DNA from: Lachnoclostridium edouardi
GTDB lineage: Bacteria > Bacillota > Clostridia > Lachnospirales > Lachnospiraceae
NCBI RefSeq assembly: GCF_900240245.1
Contig: NZ_OESQ01000001.1
Span: forward strand, 1,899,672-1,963,671
DNA length: 64,000 nucleotides
Direction of reading: 5' to 3'
Of the stretch, positions 33,435 to 43,159 are shown in pieces (position 1 is the first letter of the stretch; each line of letters opens with the position of its first letter). The notes under the pieces are model-generated. The model saw nothing but the letters and a program-made list of their open reading frames with translations, was not told the DNA's origin and did not search any database. The translations under genes were made by a program, and so were the position numbers.

Positions 33435-34346
33435 ATGAATGAATCTATGAGAAAATATATGAAGGTGGGAACAATTCTTCATGTTGCATACAGAGGCTTG
33501 ACAACAGGAGAAGGACCAATTTTAGACTGCTTAAAAAAGATTGTTGCAGATCCTTATTTTGAAGCAGTGGAAGTGACTCAGATGAAAGATCCGGCTGTGC
33601 GTAAAGCGGCGGCCGATATGATAGAATGCGGCCATATGGCAGTTGCGTATGGCGGTCAGCCCAGACTTTTAACAGTTGGACTGAATATTAATGATTTAGA
33701 TGAAGAAAAGCGCAAAATGGCTTTGGCCTCTTTAAAAGAGGGAATTGACGAGGCATATGAGCTGAATGCCATAGGATTTTCCTTTTTAGCCGGCAAATAT
33801 GAGGAGGAGACAAAAGAACAATCCTATCAGGCCCTGGTAAAATCTACAGAGGAGCTTTGCGCTTACGCCAAGTCCAAGGGAGATATGCCGGTGCTGATAG
33901 AGGTATTTGACTATGATATAGATAAGAAATCTCTGATTGGTCCGGTGGATTTAGTAAAAAGATATGCAGAAGAGATTACGGCAAAGTGGGATAACTTTGG
34001 GCTGATGGTAGATTTAAGCCATATTCCTATGCTGCACGAGACAGTGGAGGAAAGCTTGCTGCCGGTGAAGCAGTATATTCGCCACGCTCATATGGGCAAC
34101 ACTGTAATTAAAGATCCCTCCTGTCAGGCATACGGAGATCAGCATCCCAGATTTGGATTCCCAGACAGTGAAAATGATGTGGAGGAGTTAGCGCATTATC
34201 TTAGGGTTCTGAAGGATATTGGTTTCCTGAACAAGGAAAACAGACCGATTGTCAGCTTTGAGATTAAGCCTTGGGGCGACGAAGACAGCGAAGTAGTGAT
34301 TGCAAATGGAAAACGTACCCTTGATTTGGCTTGGGAGCTTGTGTAA
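33435..34346 (+). CDS. Sugar-phosphate isomerase/epimerase-type TIM-barrel protein 2
   Basis: This protein of about 303 residues is a second xylose-isomerase-like TIM barrel. Candidate metal ligands are Glu in VLIEVFDYD, Asp in LMVDLSHIPM, His in RHAHMGN and Glu in FEIKPWGDED. It shares little more than the fold pattern with the protein at 30000. I chose the ATG at 33435, behind CAGGTG, over an upstream GTG at 33426. It lies between the transketolase stem-loop and the sigma-54 activator gene, which starts 57 bp later. The substrate is unknown. Confidence 0.72.
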   Translation: MNESMRKYMKVGTILHVAYRGLTTGEGPILDCLKKIVADPYFEAVEVTQMKDPAVRKAAADMIECGHMAVAYGGQPRLLTVGLNINDLDEEKRKMALASLKEGIDEAYELNAIGFSFLAGKYEEETKEQSYQALVKSTEELCAYAKSKGDMPVLIEVFDYDIDKKSLIGPVDLVKRYAEEITAKWDNFGLMVDLSHIPMLHETVEESLLPVKQYIRHAHMGNTVIKDPSCQAYGDQHPRFGFPDSENDVEELAHYLRVLKDIGFLNKENRPIVSFEIKPWGDEDSEVVIANGKRTLDLAWELV

Positions 34347-34402
34347 AAAGTAATTATCAAATAGGGGCGTTTTTTGTTCCTGTTTGAGAAAGGAGAACTG
34401 GT

Positions 34403-36298
34403 ATGGTAAAAATCGTAGTACTGATTCCTACGGCTGGGATGAGAGAAAGATTTGAAAAGGTTGTATCAAAATTGGTAATTCCGGAAGATGTTATGATGAT
34501 AGAGCAAAGGTTTATTTTTGGAACTCCTCAGTCGCTGGCGGACAACAAGGATGCAGACATTTTAGTGGCCAGGGGAATGACCTATGATTATTTACACTCG
34601 TTGTTTCCCGACAAGTACATGGTGCGGATTCGTCTTACCAGTTTTGATATTTTTGATGCCTTAATAAGAGCCAGAGACAACTTTCATCCAAAAAAAATCG
34701 GGCTTTGCCTTCACAATGAAGAAATTGGATCTTTAAGAAATTTAGAAGAGCTTTGCCAGGCATCCATTGATTTGTATGATGTTTGGGATGAAAGAAGTAC
34801 AAATGAAGCCATTAGAAAAGGCATTGAATTAGGCACAGATGTATTTGTGGGAGCCGGAACTATCTGCGGTTTATGTGATAAGGCGGGGGTTCCCAGAGTT
34901 CATATTGAGACTAAAGATGAGGCAATAGAAACAGCTCTCAGGTCTGCAGTCAGCGCGGCCCGCACAATTAATATGGAGCGTACCAGATCCAGCTTGTTTC
35001 ACACAATTCTTAACAACAGCGAAGAGGCTATGATTGCAATCAGCGAGGACGGAAAAGTGCTGGCTGTAAACAACCAGACCTACCGGACTTTCCAGCTGTC
35101 CACTACAGAAAGAGTGGAGGGACAGCCTGTAGAAAAGGTTTACAGAAAATTTAACTGGAGAAAAGCAGGAAGAGAGGCGGGAGACTCTGCTGAGCTGATT
35201 GAATTTAAGGGAAAGAAGTTTTATGTAGAATATCAGAAAATTATTGATGATTCCGCTGGTTCAGGTATGCTGATTGCCGTGAGAAGTACGGAAAAGATTC
35301 AGGAAACAGAAAGTAAAATCAGACAGAGCCTGACAGACCAGGGACTGACAGCTAAGTATACGTTTGAGGATATTAAGGGAATCAGCCAGGGCATGAGGGA
35401 CAATGTGCGCATGGCCAGAAGATACAGCCATGTAGACTCTAATGTGCTGATTATGGGGGAGACAGGTACAGGAAAAGAGCTGTTCGCCCACAGCATTCAC
35501 CAGGAAAGCAGCAGAAGCGGAGAACCCTTTGTGGCTTTAAACTGTGCGGCGCTGCCGGAAAACCTGCTGGAAAGCGAATTGTTTGGATATGAGCCGGGAG
35601 CCTTTTCCGGAGCCTCAAAAAATGGAAAAGTAGGATTATTTGAGCTGGCTCACCGGGGAACTATTTTCCTGGATGAAATTGGAGAACTGCCTATTTCCCT
35701 TCAGGCAAAGCTTCTCCGGGTGCTTCAGGAAAAGGAAATCCGCCGTGTAGGAAGCGACAGGGTGAAGCCTATAGACGTGCGGGTTATTTCCGCTACAAAT
35801 ATTAACATTGAAAAGCAGATTGAGGAAGGTCAGTTCCGGTCTGATTTATATTACAGGATTAACCTGCTGGATTTAGTAATTCCTCCTTTAAGAGAGAGAA
35901 AAGAGGACGTGCAGGAGTTGGTGGACTTTTATTTGACCCAATTTGCATGTGAAATGAAAAGAAGAATTCCCAGAGTATCCAAGGGCGCGGCCCGTATGCT
36001 GATGGAGTACGACTGGCCGGGCAATGTAAGAGAGCTGAGAAATATTTGCGAAAAGCTGATAGTGCTCAGCGACACTGCGGAAATCGGCGAGGAAGAGCTG
36101 ATGCAGCTGAAGATTTTCAAGGATTATCAGAAAAGAATCAGTAAAAAGCAGGAAAAAAAGGATAATTATGATGAGATTTATGAGCAGCTTCAGCCTCGCA
36201 GGAAAAAGCAGGATATAGCCAGAGAGCTGGGCGTCAGCAGAACTACCTTATGGCGTATGGCCAAAAAACAGGAAAAGCTGAATCATTTAGGAGAGTGA
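34403..36298 (+). CDS. PrpR-type sigma-54-dependent transcriptional activator
   Basis: This 631-residue enhancer-binding protein has four parts: an N-terminal PrpR_N-type effector domain (1-190), a PAS domain (about 200-300; NSEEAMIAISEDGKVLAVN), an AAA+ domain (about 325-560) with Walker A GETGTGKE and Walker B GTIFLDEIGELP, and a Fis-type helix-turn-helix at the end (QDIARELGVSRTTLWRMAKK). The sigma-54 contact loop reads GAFSGA instead of GAFTGA, a conservative change. PrpR_N domains bind small carboxylates or CoA-linked metabolites. Two perfect -24/-12 promoters in the same block, at 18246 and 29938, are the obvious targets. The gene itself has no such promoter. Confidence 0.92.
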   Translation: MVKIVVLIPTAGMRERFEKVVSKLVIPEDVMMIEQRFIFGTPQSLADNKDADILVARGMTYDYLHSLFPDKYMVRIRLTSFDIFDALIRARDNFHPKKIGLCLHNEEIGSLRNLEELCQASIDLYDVWDERSTNEAIRKGIELGTDVFVGAGTICGLCDKAGVPRVHIETKDEAIETALRSAVSAARTINMERTRSSLFHTILNNSEEAMIAISEDGKVLAVNNQTYRTFQLSTTERVEGQPVEKVYRKFNWRKAGREAGDSAELIEFKGKKFYVEYQKIIDDSAGSGMLIAVRSTEKIQETESKIRQSLTDQGLTAKYTFEDIKGISQGMRDNVRMARRYSHVDSNVLIMGETGTGKELFAHSIHQESSRSGEPFVALNCAALPENLLESELFGYEPGAFSGASKNGKVGLFELAHRGTIFLDEIGELPISLQAKLLRVLQEKEIRRVGSDRVKPIDVRVISATNINIEKQIEEGQFRSDLYYRINLLDLVIPPLRERKEDVQELVDFYLTQFACEMKRRIPRVSKGAARMLMEYDWPGNVRELRNICEKLIVLSDTAEIGEEELMQLKIFKDYQKRISKKQEKKDNYDEIYEQLQPRRKKQDIARELGVSRTTLWRMAKKQEKLNHLGE

Positions 36299-36302
36299 AA
36301 AA

Positions 36303-36385
36303 AGAGAATGTTGTTAAATAATTAGTCAGCCATCTCATATCTGTGTTGGCGGATTTAATTAATTTAACAACATTCTCTTAATTTT
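36303..36385. terminator. Bidirectional terminator after the sigma-54 activator gene
   Basis: AGAGAATGTTGTTAAAT (36303-36319) pairs perfectly with 36362-36378, followed by TAATTTTT on the plus strand and a T-rich run on the minus strand. It serves both the activator gene and the convergent lipoprotein gene. Confidence 0.82.
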
Positions 36386-36398
36386 TATAAAAGAAAAT

Positions 36399-37466
36399 TT
36401 AGATAGTATTGTTTGGAGGGGGAGATAAATACATTTTGTAATCATTTATGAAATCATAGTAATAAATAGAGAAAGGCCGGGTTTCGTCGCTGATCTCATA
36501 AATAAAATCTCCTGTTATGGATTCTCCTCCACCTAAAGTGAAATCGTCGGCTATTTGTCTTTCCAGCTGTTTGCTGACAGGCGGGGAGTCAAAGACGTAT
36601 GAATCGTCCTGTAAAGTGAATTCCCAGGAGCCTAAGGCAATGTCAGCTGCCTGAGGATGGGTATTCTCAAAGGTTACATTTACCACAAGAAACTTATTTC
36701 CGTATTCAGGGGTCATAACATCTACCGAGTCCTGGATATCAAAGGAATTTACAGAAAGACGGAAAGAAGAGGTTTCCATAACCTTAACAGATTCAATGGC
36801 AGCATTCTGAGAGCCGCCAGAGTAATTGCCAAAATAATCCCAGATATCCCCGTAAGGATCGCCAAAATAGTCGCCGTAATAATCATTGTAGCTGCTGTAA
36901 TCCTGAACTGTGGATTTTTCTGTTGCAGTAAAAGGAAGGGCGGTTTTTTTATATACTAGCTGGAAATCACTGATTTGAGCAGGAACCACAAAAATCAGAT
37001 TTCCGGATCTGCTGGTATTTTTAAATATTTTAATTTTCTGCTCATAATCAGGCAGCTGATCTGTAATATACAAGTCCTCAGGTTTAACCGTATACCCGTC
37101 TAAATCATCCCAGGTAAGGGAAAAGTCCGAGCTGTCCAGATACAGCATGGCCCCGTGTTCAAATAAATTCTTAATAGTTACATTTACAGAAAGAAAACGC
37201 CAGTTTTTGTCATCTGGAATATAGTTCTCCAGCTGCTTGTATTTTCCGGCAGAATTGATTTTTAAAGTCAGATCTTCTGTTTTTATAGAAGCATCTTCTT
37301 CCAAAACCTGAAAAGTTCTGTTTCCATTTTTAGAAGAACCTTCTGTATTGCCGCCGGATTCTGTTTGAGAGGATTGAGGCAGTTTTAAGCCGGAATAAGG
37401 AAAACACCCGGTGAGGGATAAAAAGACTGCGGCTGCAGCTAAATATGAAAAATATTTCAAGATCAT
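36399..37466 (-). CDS. DUF4352-like lipoprotein with two immunoglobulin-type domains
   Basis: The 355-residue product has a lipobox LTGC and two similar beta-rich halves (about 60-180 and 225-345). Each carries a phrase of the DUF4352/telomeric-repeat-factor-2-like type: WRFLSVNVTIKNLFEHGA and KFLVVNVTFENTHPQAADIALG. A Tyr/Asp/Gly-rich low-complexity linker (YNDYYGDYFGDPYGD region) joins them. It should sit on the outer membrane face. No function is known; such proteins are common in Lachnospiraceae. It is monocistronic. Confidence 0.65.
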   Translation of the reverse strand: MILKYFSYLAAAAVFLSLTGCFPYSGLKLPQSSQTESGGNTEGSSKNGNRTFQVLEEDASIKTEDLTLKINSAGKYKQLENYIPDDKNWRFLSVNVTIKNLFEHGAMLYLDSSDFSLTWDDLDGYTVKPEDLYITDQLPDYEQKIKIFKNTSRSGNLIFVVPAQISDFQLVYKKTALPFTATEKSTVQDYSSYNDYYGDYFGDPYGDIWDYFGNYSGGSQNAAIESVKVMETSSFRLSVNSFDIQDSVDVMTPEYGNKFLVVNVTFENTHPQAADIALGSWEFTLQDDSYVFDSPPVSKQLERQIADDFTLGGGESITGDFIYEISDETRPFSIYYYDFINDYKMYLSPPPNNTI

Positions 37467-37587
37467 CCACCTTCTTTTTATTCAGTCTACCATATTTCTA
37501 AATAAAAAGCCAGAAAATGAGAAAATAGAAGAAAATTGTCAGAGAAATTCCAGGAAGTTGTTCGGAATAGACGAAAGGAATTTATTG

Positions 37588-37596
37588 TGGTATAAT
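37588..37596 (+). promoter_or_regulatory. Extended -10 promoter before gdpP
   Basis: TGGTATAAT at 37588-37596 is an extended -10 (TGn-TATAAT) with only a weak -35. It is about 70 bp upstream of the gdpP start. Confidence 0.5.
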
Positions 37597-37668
37597 AGGT
37601 CTGATTATGGACAGGTGGCGCTTTGGCCATTTCGGGCAGTTAAGGCTGCTGTAATAAGGAGAGCGTAT

Positions 37669-39708
37669 ATGAAAGAAAAAGTGAAGGGGCAGCTGCGCAT
37701 GTATTTACAATGGCCGCTTTTTTTGTCGGCCCTTGTGATTTTAATGAATCTTGCAGTTGGTTTTATCAGTTCAATAGCCGGTTTAGTCATGTCAGTGCTC
37801 ACATTAGTGTATGTGGCGGCTGCGCTTTGGATTTATATGTTCAGACGAAAGAGATTACTGGGAGGTCTGGTAGAATTTTCCTCTGAATATGCCTGGGTAC
37901 AGAAGCAGCTGTTGTCAGATCTGGCTCTTCCCTATGCCCTTGCCGATGCAGACGGGAGAATACTTTGGGCTAACGGTAAGTTTGCAGAGGTAATCAGCGA
38001 TGAAAAGGGCCGGCCGGCCAAAAAGGGGCTGACTGCTATTTTTCCGGAGATTACAAAAGAGCATCTTCAGTCAAAGGAAATAACCACAATTCACTCTTCT
38101 TACGGAGAAAACAGGTATCAGGTAGATTTAAGGCCTGTGTATCTGGATTTAGAGCAGGAGAGAAACCTGGGCATTCAGGATGAAGAAGAGAAGCTGATCG
38201 CAGTTTATTTATTTGACGAGACAAAGATTGTAGAGTATCGGGAAGAGATTGATAAGCAGAAGATGGTCTGCGGTCTGATTTATCTGGACAATTATGAGGA
38301 AGCATTAGAAAGTGTTGAGGAGGTAAGAAGATCTCTGCTCACTGCTTTAATTGACAGAAGAATCAGCAAATTTATTAATGGATTTAACGGCATTGTTAAA
38401 AAGATTGAAAAGGATAAGTACTTTTTCACCATTAAGCAGCAGTATGTAGAAACGCTTCAGGAAAGCCGGTTCTCCATTTTGGAGGAAGTAAAAACAGTTA
38501 ATATTGGAAATGAAATGGCGGTAACTTTAAGTATTGGCCTGGGCATGAACGCCGATACCTACAGTCAGTGTTACGATTATGCCAGAGTGGCTATAGATAT
38601 GGCTTTAGGCCGTGGCGGCGACCAGGCTGTAGTAAAGGATGAAGGCAAGATTCGCTACTATGGAGGAAAAAGCCAGCAGACAGAAAAAGCCACCAGGGTA
38701 AAAGCCAGGGTAAAGGCCCACGCTTTAAGAGAATTAATGGGCACAAAGGACCGCCTGCTGATTATGGGCCATAAATTGGCTGATATTGATTCACTGGGCG
38801 CTGCCATTGGTATTTACAGAATTGCTGCGGCTATGAACAAAAAGGCTAATATTGTAATTAATGATGTCACCTTTTCTATTCGTCCTGTTATGAACCGGTT
38901 TAAAGAAAGCGGAGAATATCCAGAGGATATGTTTGTAAATGGAGATAAGGCCAGGGATCTGGTGGATTCCAATACTATGCTGGTGGTTGTGGACGTAAAT
39001 CGCCCAAGTCTTACAGATGCTCCTGAGCTGCTTTCCTCTGTAAAGACGATTGTGGTGCTGGATCACCACAGACAAAGCAGTGAAATTATCAGCAATGCAG
39101 TGCTTTCCTACGTGGAGCCTTTTGCTTCCTCCACATGCGAGATGGTAGCAGAGGTGCTTCAGTATATTGCAGACGGAATTAAAATGAAACAGATGGAAGC
39201 TGACGCCATGTACGCGGGAATTGTAATAGACACCAATAACTTTACAAACCAGGCCGGAGTCAGAACCTTTGAAGCCGCTGCGTTTTTAAGAAGGTGTGGA
39301 GCTGACGTTACAAGAGTGCGGAAAATGTTCCGCGAAGAGATGAGCGACTACAAGGCAAAGGCTGAAACCATCAGCAATGCAGAAGTATTTGAAAATGCTT
39401 ATGCCCTAAGCATCTGTCCGTCAAAGGATATAGACAGCCCTACGATTATTGGGGCTCAGGCTGCAAACGAGCTGTTAGATATTGTAGGCATTAAGGCGTC
39501 TATTGTTTTATCAGAATATAACAATACTATTTATATCAGCGCCAGATCTATTGACGAAGTAAATGTTCAGGTGCTGATGGAAAAGCTGGGAGGCGGAGGT
39601 CACAGAACCATTGCCGGGGCTCAGCTGAAGGATATTACTATTAATGAGGCCATGGACAAGGTAAAAGAGGTAATTCGGTCCATGATTGAGAAAGGAGATT
39701 TAGTATAA
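37669..39708 (+). CDS. gdpP: GdpP-type cyclic-di-AMP phosphodiesterase
   Basis: This protein of about 679 residues has two membrane helices (20-60), a PAS-like domain (about 80-190; [19 protein letters not shown]), a degenerate GGDEF domain (about 200-330), and DHH/DHHA1 phosphodiesterase domains (about 340-675) with [23 protein letters not shown], the DHH motif VLDHHRQ, VIDTNNF and [12 protein letters not shown]. GdpP hydrolyses c-di-AMP, which governs potassium and osmotic homeostasis. AAGGAG fixes the ATG at 37669. The open frame continues upstream to 37411 through DNA that is antisense to the lipoprotein gene and is not coding. It overlaps rplI by one base, an order (gdpP-rplI-dnaB) common in Firmicutes. 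Confidence 0.93.
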   Translation: MKEKVKGQLRMYLQWPLFLSALVILMNLAVGFISSIAGLVMSVLTLVYVAAALWIYMFRRKRLLGGLVEFSSEYAWVQKQLLSDLALPYALADADGRILWANGKFAEVISDEKGRPAKKGLTAIFPEITKEHLQSKEITTIHSSYGENRYQVDLRPVYLDLEQERNLGIQDEEEKLIAVYLFDETKIVEYREEIDKQKMVCGLIYLDNYEEALESVEEVRRSLLTALIDRRISKFINGFNGIVKKIEKDKYFFTIKQQYVETLQESRFSILEEVKTVNIGNEMAVTLSIGLGMNADTYSQCYDYARVAIDMALGRGGDQAVVKDEGKIRYYGGKSQQTEKATRVKARVKAHALRELMGTKDRLLIMGHKLADIDSLGAAIGIYRIAAAMNKKANIVINDVTFSIRPVMNRFKESGEYPEDMFVNGDKARDLVDSNTMLVVVDVNRPSLTDAPELLSSVKTIVVLDHHRQSSEIISNAVLSYVEPFASSTCEMVAEVLQYIADGIKMKQMEADAMYAGIVIDTNNFTNQAGVRTFEAAAFLRRCGADVTRVRKMFREEMSDYKAKAETISNAEVFENAYALSICPSKDIDSPTIIGAQAANELLDIVGIKASIVLSEYNNTIYISARSIDEVNVQVLMEKLGGGGHRTIAGAQLKDITINEAMDKVKEVIRSMIEKGDLV

Positions 39709-40154
39709 TGCAGGTTGTATTATTAGAAGATGTAAAAGCGCTTGGAAAAAAAGGTGAGATTGTTAAAGTAAACGACGGTTATGCAAGAAATTTTATTCTG
39801 CCTAAAAAGTTGGGAGTGGAAGCTACTGCAAAAAACCTGAATGATTTAAAGCTTCAGAAGGCTAACGCAGATAAAATTGCAGCAGAGCAGCTGGCAGCAG
39901 CAAAGGAGCTGGCACAAAAGCTGGAGGGTCTGTCAATTACTGTTAAGATGAAAGCAGGAGAGGGTGGAAAGGCCTTTGGCTCTATTTCCAGCAAGGAAAT
40001 TGCGGCAGCTGCGGCAGAGCAGCTTAACCTGGATTTAGATAAGAAGAAGCTGGTAATGGGAGAGGCCATTAAAACCTTTGGAACACATGAGGTGCCTATT
40101 AAACTTCACAAAGATGTAACAGGAAAGCTGGCAGTAAAAGTAGTGGAAGCATAG
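39708..40154 (+). CDS. rplI: 50S ribosomal protein L9
   Basis: This 148-residue protein has the L9 N-terminal signature [30 protein letters not shown], a long charged helix, and a C-terminal RNA-binding domain. It binds 23S rRNA at the base of the L1 stalk. Its ATG overlaps the gdpP stop (TAATG) and it is followed 13 bp later by dnaB. Confidence 0.96.
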   Translation: MQVVLLEDVKALGKKGEIVKVNDGYARNFILPKKLGVEATAKNLNDLKLQKANADKIAAEQLAAAKELAQKLEGLSITVKMKAGEGGKAFGSISSKEIAAAAAEQLNLDLDKKKLVMGEAIKTFGTHEVPIKLHKDVTGKLAVKVVEA

Positions 40155-40167
40155 GAGAGATCATACT

Positions 40168-41502
40168 ATGGATGAGGCCCTGCTAAAAAGGGTGCTTCCT
40201 CACAGCGAGGAGGCAGAACAGTCAGTAATCGGTTCTATGCTTATGGACCGGGAGGCCATTATTGCAGCCTCAGAAATTATTACAGGGGATGATTTTTACC
40301 AGCATCAATATGGAGTCATGTTTGAATCTATGGTGGAGCTTTTTAACGAGGGGAAACCAGTAGATCTGGTGACGCTTCAAAACCGTCTCAAGGAAAAGGA
40401 CGTGCCTCCGGAGGTCAGCAGCCTGGAATTTGTCCGGGAAATTATTACCACTGTGCCGACATCAGCTAATGTAAAATCATATGCCAACATTGTAAGAGAA
40501 AAAGCGGTTCTCAGAAGACTGATTAAGGTAAATGAAGAGATTGCCAATACCTGTTATGTGGGAAAGGATAAGCTGGAGGATATTTTAGCTCACACAGAGA
40601 AATCAATTTTTGATTTGCTGCAAAGCAGAACAGGAGGAGATTTTGTCCCCATCAGGCAGGTGGCGTTAAATGTGTTGGAAAAAATTGAGATTGCCTCTAA
40701 AACTAAAGATACAGTAACCGGCATTCCCACAGGCTTTATTGATTTAGATTATAAAACCTCTGGAATGCAGCCTTCAGATTTTATTTTGATTGCAGCCCGG
40801 CCTTCTATGGGAAAAACTGCCTTTGTGTTGAACCTGGTAGAACATGTGGCGGTGAAAAAAGGACTTCCCTGTATGGTATTCAGCCTGGAGATGTCCAAGG
40901 AACAATTAGTAAACCGTATGCTTTCTATGGAGTCTAATGTAGATTCCCAAAAGCTGCGGACAGGCACCTTGACAGACGCAGACTGGGACGCAGTAGTGGA
41001 GGGAATCGGGGTAATTGGAAATTCTAAGCTGATAATCGACGATACCCCTGGAATTTCTATTACAGAGCTGCGCTCTAAATGCAGAAAAATGAAGCTGGAA
41101 TTTGGCCTGAATTTGGTGATAATTGATTACCTGCAGTTAATGTCCGGAAGCGGAAAAAGCGGGGACAACAGACAGCAGGAGATTTCTGAAATATCACGTT
41201 CCCTAAAGGCATTGGCCAGGGAGCTGAATGCTCCTGTAATAGCTCTGTCTCAGCTAAGCCGTGCCTGCGAGACAAGGCAGGATCACCGTCCTATGCTGTC
41301 TGACTTGCGAGAGTCGGGGGCTATTGAGCAGGATGCGGACGTGGTAATGTTTTTATATCGAGACGATTATTATAATAAAGATACAGAAACACCTAATGTG
41401 GCTGAAGTAATTATAGCAAAACAGAGAAACGGCCCTATTGGCACCATTAATCTTTTATGGCGCCCGGAATATACCAAGTTTGCAAATATGGCCAGACAAT
41501 AG
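40168..41502 (+). CDS. dnaB: Replicative DNA helicase
   Basis: This 444-residue hexameric helicase has the DnaB N-terminal domain (residues 10-115; PHSEEAEQSVIGSMLMD) and a RecA-type motor domain with Walker A ARPSMGKTAF, VFSLEMSKEQLVNRML, Walker B LVIIDYLQLM and the C-terminal RESGAIEQDADVVMFLYRD. It unwinds DNA ahead of the replication fork. It is the last gene of the gdpP-rplI-dnaB operon. Confidence 0.96.
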   Translation: MDEALLKRVLPHSEEAEQSVIGSMLMDREAIIAASEIITGDDFYQHQYGVMFESMVELFNEGKPVDLVTLQNRLKEKDVPPEVSSLEFVREIITTVPTSANVKSYANIVREKAVLRRLIKVNEEIANTCYVGKDKLEDILAHTEKSIFDLLQSRTGGDFVPIRQVALNVLEKIEIASKTKDTVTGIPTGFIDLDYKTSGMQPSDFILIAARPSMGKTAFVLNLVEHVAVKKGLPCMVFSLEMSKEQLVNRMLSMESNVDSQKLRTGTLTDADWDAVVEGIGVIGNSKLIIDDTPGISITELRSKCRKMKLEFGLNLVIIDYLQLMSGSGKSGDNRQQEISEISRSLKALARELNAPVIALSQLSRACETRQDHRPMLSDLRESGAIEQDADVVMFLYRDDYYNKDTETPNVAEVIIAKQRNGPIGTINLLWRPEYTKFANMARQ

Positions 41503-41597
41503 AAAAAAATTTTTAATTTCAAGTCATAATCCATATACCCCTCTCATACAATATAAATAGGTTATGAAATATTGTTAACTAAAGGAGAGGATTAAGC

Positions 41598-42254
41598 ATG
41601 GGTGAGATACATTATTTAATATCAGATGCATCCAAAAAAGTAGATGTGGAGTCACATGTACTAAGATACTGGGAAGATGAATTGGAGTTAAAGATTCCCC
41701 GAAATGAAATGGGACATCGTTATTATACAGAATTTCATATACGGCTGTTTAAACAGATCAAGGATCTGAAGGAAAAAGGATATCAGCTGAAGGCGATTAA
41801 GACTGCTCTGGAAAAAATGATGGAAGAGGGCAAGGAAGAATTGTCTGATGAAATGCTGGGGGATGCAGCGGCGGCTTTTAGAGAAAGCGCGGCGGCAGAA
41901 GGGACAAGCCTGACAACTGTGTCCGGGGACAATAATTCCAATCTGCCGGTTATGACTGCAGAAGAAAAGATGGAACAGTTTCAGGAGATTATGAACCACA
42001 TTATTGGACGAGCTCTGGAGCATAATAACGAGCAGCTTAGTCAGGATATCAGCGCCCTTGTAAACGATAAAATGTCCAAAGAGCTGGAATATATGATGCG
42101 GGTTACAGACGAGAAGGAAGACGAGCGGTTTAAGCAGCTGGATGAAACTATCCGCGCCTATCAAAAAGACAGTAAAGGGCGGGCAGAGGCAGCGGCGGCA
42201 AAGGTCCCGTTTTTTAAAAGAAAAAAGTTTGGCAGAAGCGGAAAAAAAATGTGA
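41598..42254 (+). CDS. MerR-like DNA-binding protein with a coiled coil
   Basis: The 218-residue protein begins with a MerR-type winged helix (VESHVLRYWEDELELKIPRNEMGHRYYTEFHIRLFKQIKDLKEKGY). It continues with an Ala/Glu-rich region predicted to be coiled coil and ends in a very basic tail (FFKRKKFGRSGKK). There is no obvious ligand-binding or metal-binding domain. The layout recalls RacA-like chromosome-anchoring proteins and DUF3967-type proteins; neither can be confirmed. AAAGGAGAGG precedes the ATG. Confidence 0.65.
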   Translation: MGEIHYLISDASKKVDVESHVLRYWEDELELKIPRNEMGHRYYTEFHIRLFKQIKDLKEKGYQLKAIKTALEKMMEEGKEELSDEMLGDAAAAFRESAAAEGTSLTTVSGDNNSNLPVMTAEEKMEQFQEIMNHIIGRALEHNNEQLSQDISALVNDKMSKELEYMMRVTDEKEDERFKQLDETIRAYQKDSKGRAEAAAAKVPFFKRKKFGRSGKKM

Positions 42255-42427
42255 TAATAACAAAATAATATGGCTTAACCTATATAAAAGGACAGGAGAC
42301 TGACTGTAAAAGATGCAGACAGATCTCCTTTCTCTTTTTCTCTGGATTTTTCTGACAATTAATGGTATATTAATTATCAGGAAATGGCGCTATCAGTGCA
42401 AAATCGGGAGAAAAGTGGAGGTTCATA

Positions 42428-42979
42428 ATGAGTGGCAGGGGGAACGTGCTGGTGAGAACAGCTGGATTTTTTATGATACCAGCTGGTTTTGTATGCTTTT
42501 TTATGAGTATTGTTTATGGGCTGTTAGACCTGTACAAGCTGGCGGATGAGGGCGGCAGTCTGGGATTTGAAATATTAACAGTATTTATAGGAATCTTGTG
42601 TGCTGTCAGCTTTATAGCATACGGGAAGGCGGCGTGGAGATACTGGAAGAGCAGCGAGAAGGCGGAGGATATGATGTGGATGGCAGCGTTAATGGCAGCT
42701 GAAATCATATTATACCGAATTCTCAGGACTGCCCATGGGGCCGGAGCCGCCTACTGGATCAGAGGTATATTTTTATATATTGTTGCAGCAATATTTTTAA
42801 CAGGAGCTTTTTTTAGCTGGAAAAAGGATGAGAAGACAGAAGAACAGAAAAGCACATCTGATAAAAAGAAGGTGAATGTAAGAAAATATCCTGTAACTAT
42901 TACTTTGTGTTTAATGGCAGCTTCAGGGCTGATTACCTGGGGATGTTACTTTTGGTCCACATTAAATATATTCAGATAG
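42428..42979 (+). CDS. Membrane protein of unknown function
   Basis: I do not recognise this 183-residue protein. It has four or five hydrophobic helices (about 8-30, 42-62, 80-97, 105-125, 150-176) separated by a Lys/Glu-rich cytoplasmic loop after the fourth. TGGAGG precedes the ATG at 42428. A short frame from 42313 overlaps it in another phase and is probably not coding. A strong terminator follows at 43023. Confidence 0.6.
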   Translation: MSGRGNVLVRTAGFFMIPAGFVCFFMSIVYGLLDLYKLADEGGSLGFEILTVFIGILCAVSFIAYGKAAWRYWKSSEKAEDMMWMAALMAAEIILYRILRTAHGAGAAYWIRGIFLYIVAAIFLTGAFFSWKKDEKTEEQKSTSDKKKVNVRKYPVTITLCLMAASGLITWGCYFWSTLNIFR

Positions 42980-43022
42980 TATTTTCTGTACGCTGACGCC
43001 ATGTATTGTTTAGAAATATAAT

Positions 43023-43085
43023 GAAGATGTTGTAAAACAAAAAGAAGAGGTGCTTCTGTTTGTTTTACAACATCTTCTTTTTTTG
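43023..43085 (+). terminator. Strong intrinsic terminator after the membrane protein gene
   Basis: An 18-bp perfect stem (43023-43040 with 43060-43077, GAAGATGTTGTAAAACAA) is followed by eight T residues. It isolates the acid-sugar operon that begins at 43218. Confidence 0.92.
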
Positions 43086-43130
43086 TACAAATTACCTAAA
43101 ATAACAAGGCCTATTCTGTGCAGCTTTCCA

Positions 43131-43159
43131 CTTTACATAGTACGTAGGATGTTATATAC
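43131..43159 (+). promoter_or_regulatory. sigma-A promoter of the racemase-TRAP operon
   Basis: TTTACA (43131-43136) and TATACT (43154-43159) are 17 bp apart. A copy of ACGTAGGATGTT fills most of the spacer, so a bound repressor would block the promoter. Confidence 0.65.

Noticed and set aside
37411-37668. N-terminal extension of GdpP to 37411
   Set aside because: The extension runs through the promoter and the antisense strand of the lipoprotein gene; AAGGAG fixes the start at 37669.
42313-42549. 78-residue frame with a hydrophobic start before the membrane protein gene
   Set aside because: It overlaps the better-supported gene at 42428 in another phase, and its ribosome site is too far from the ATG.
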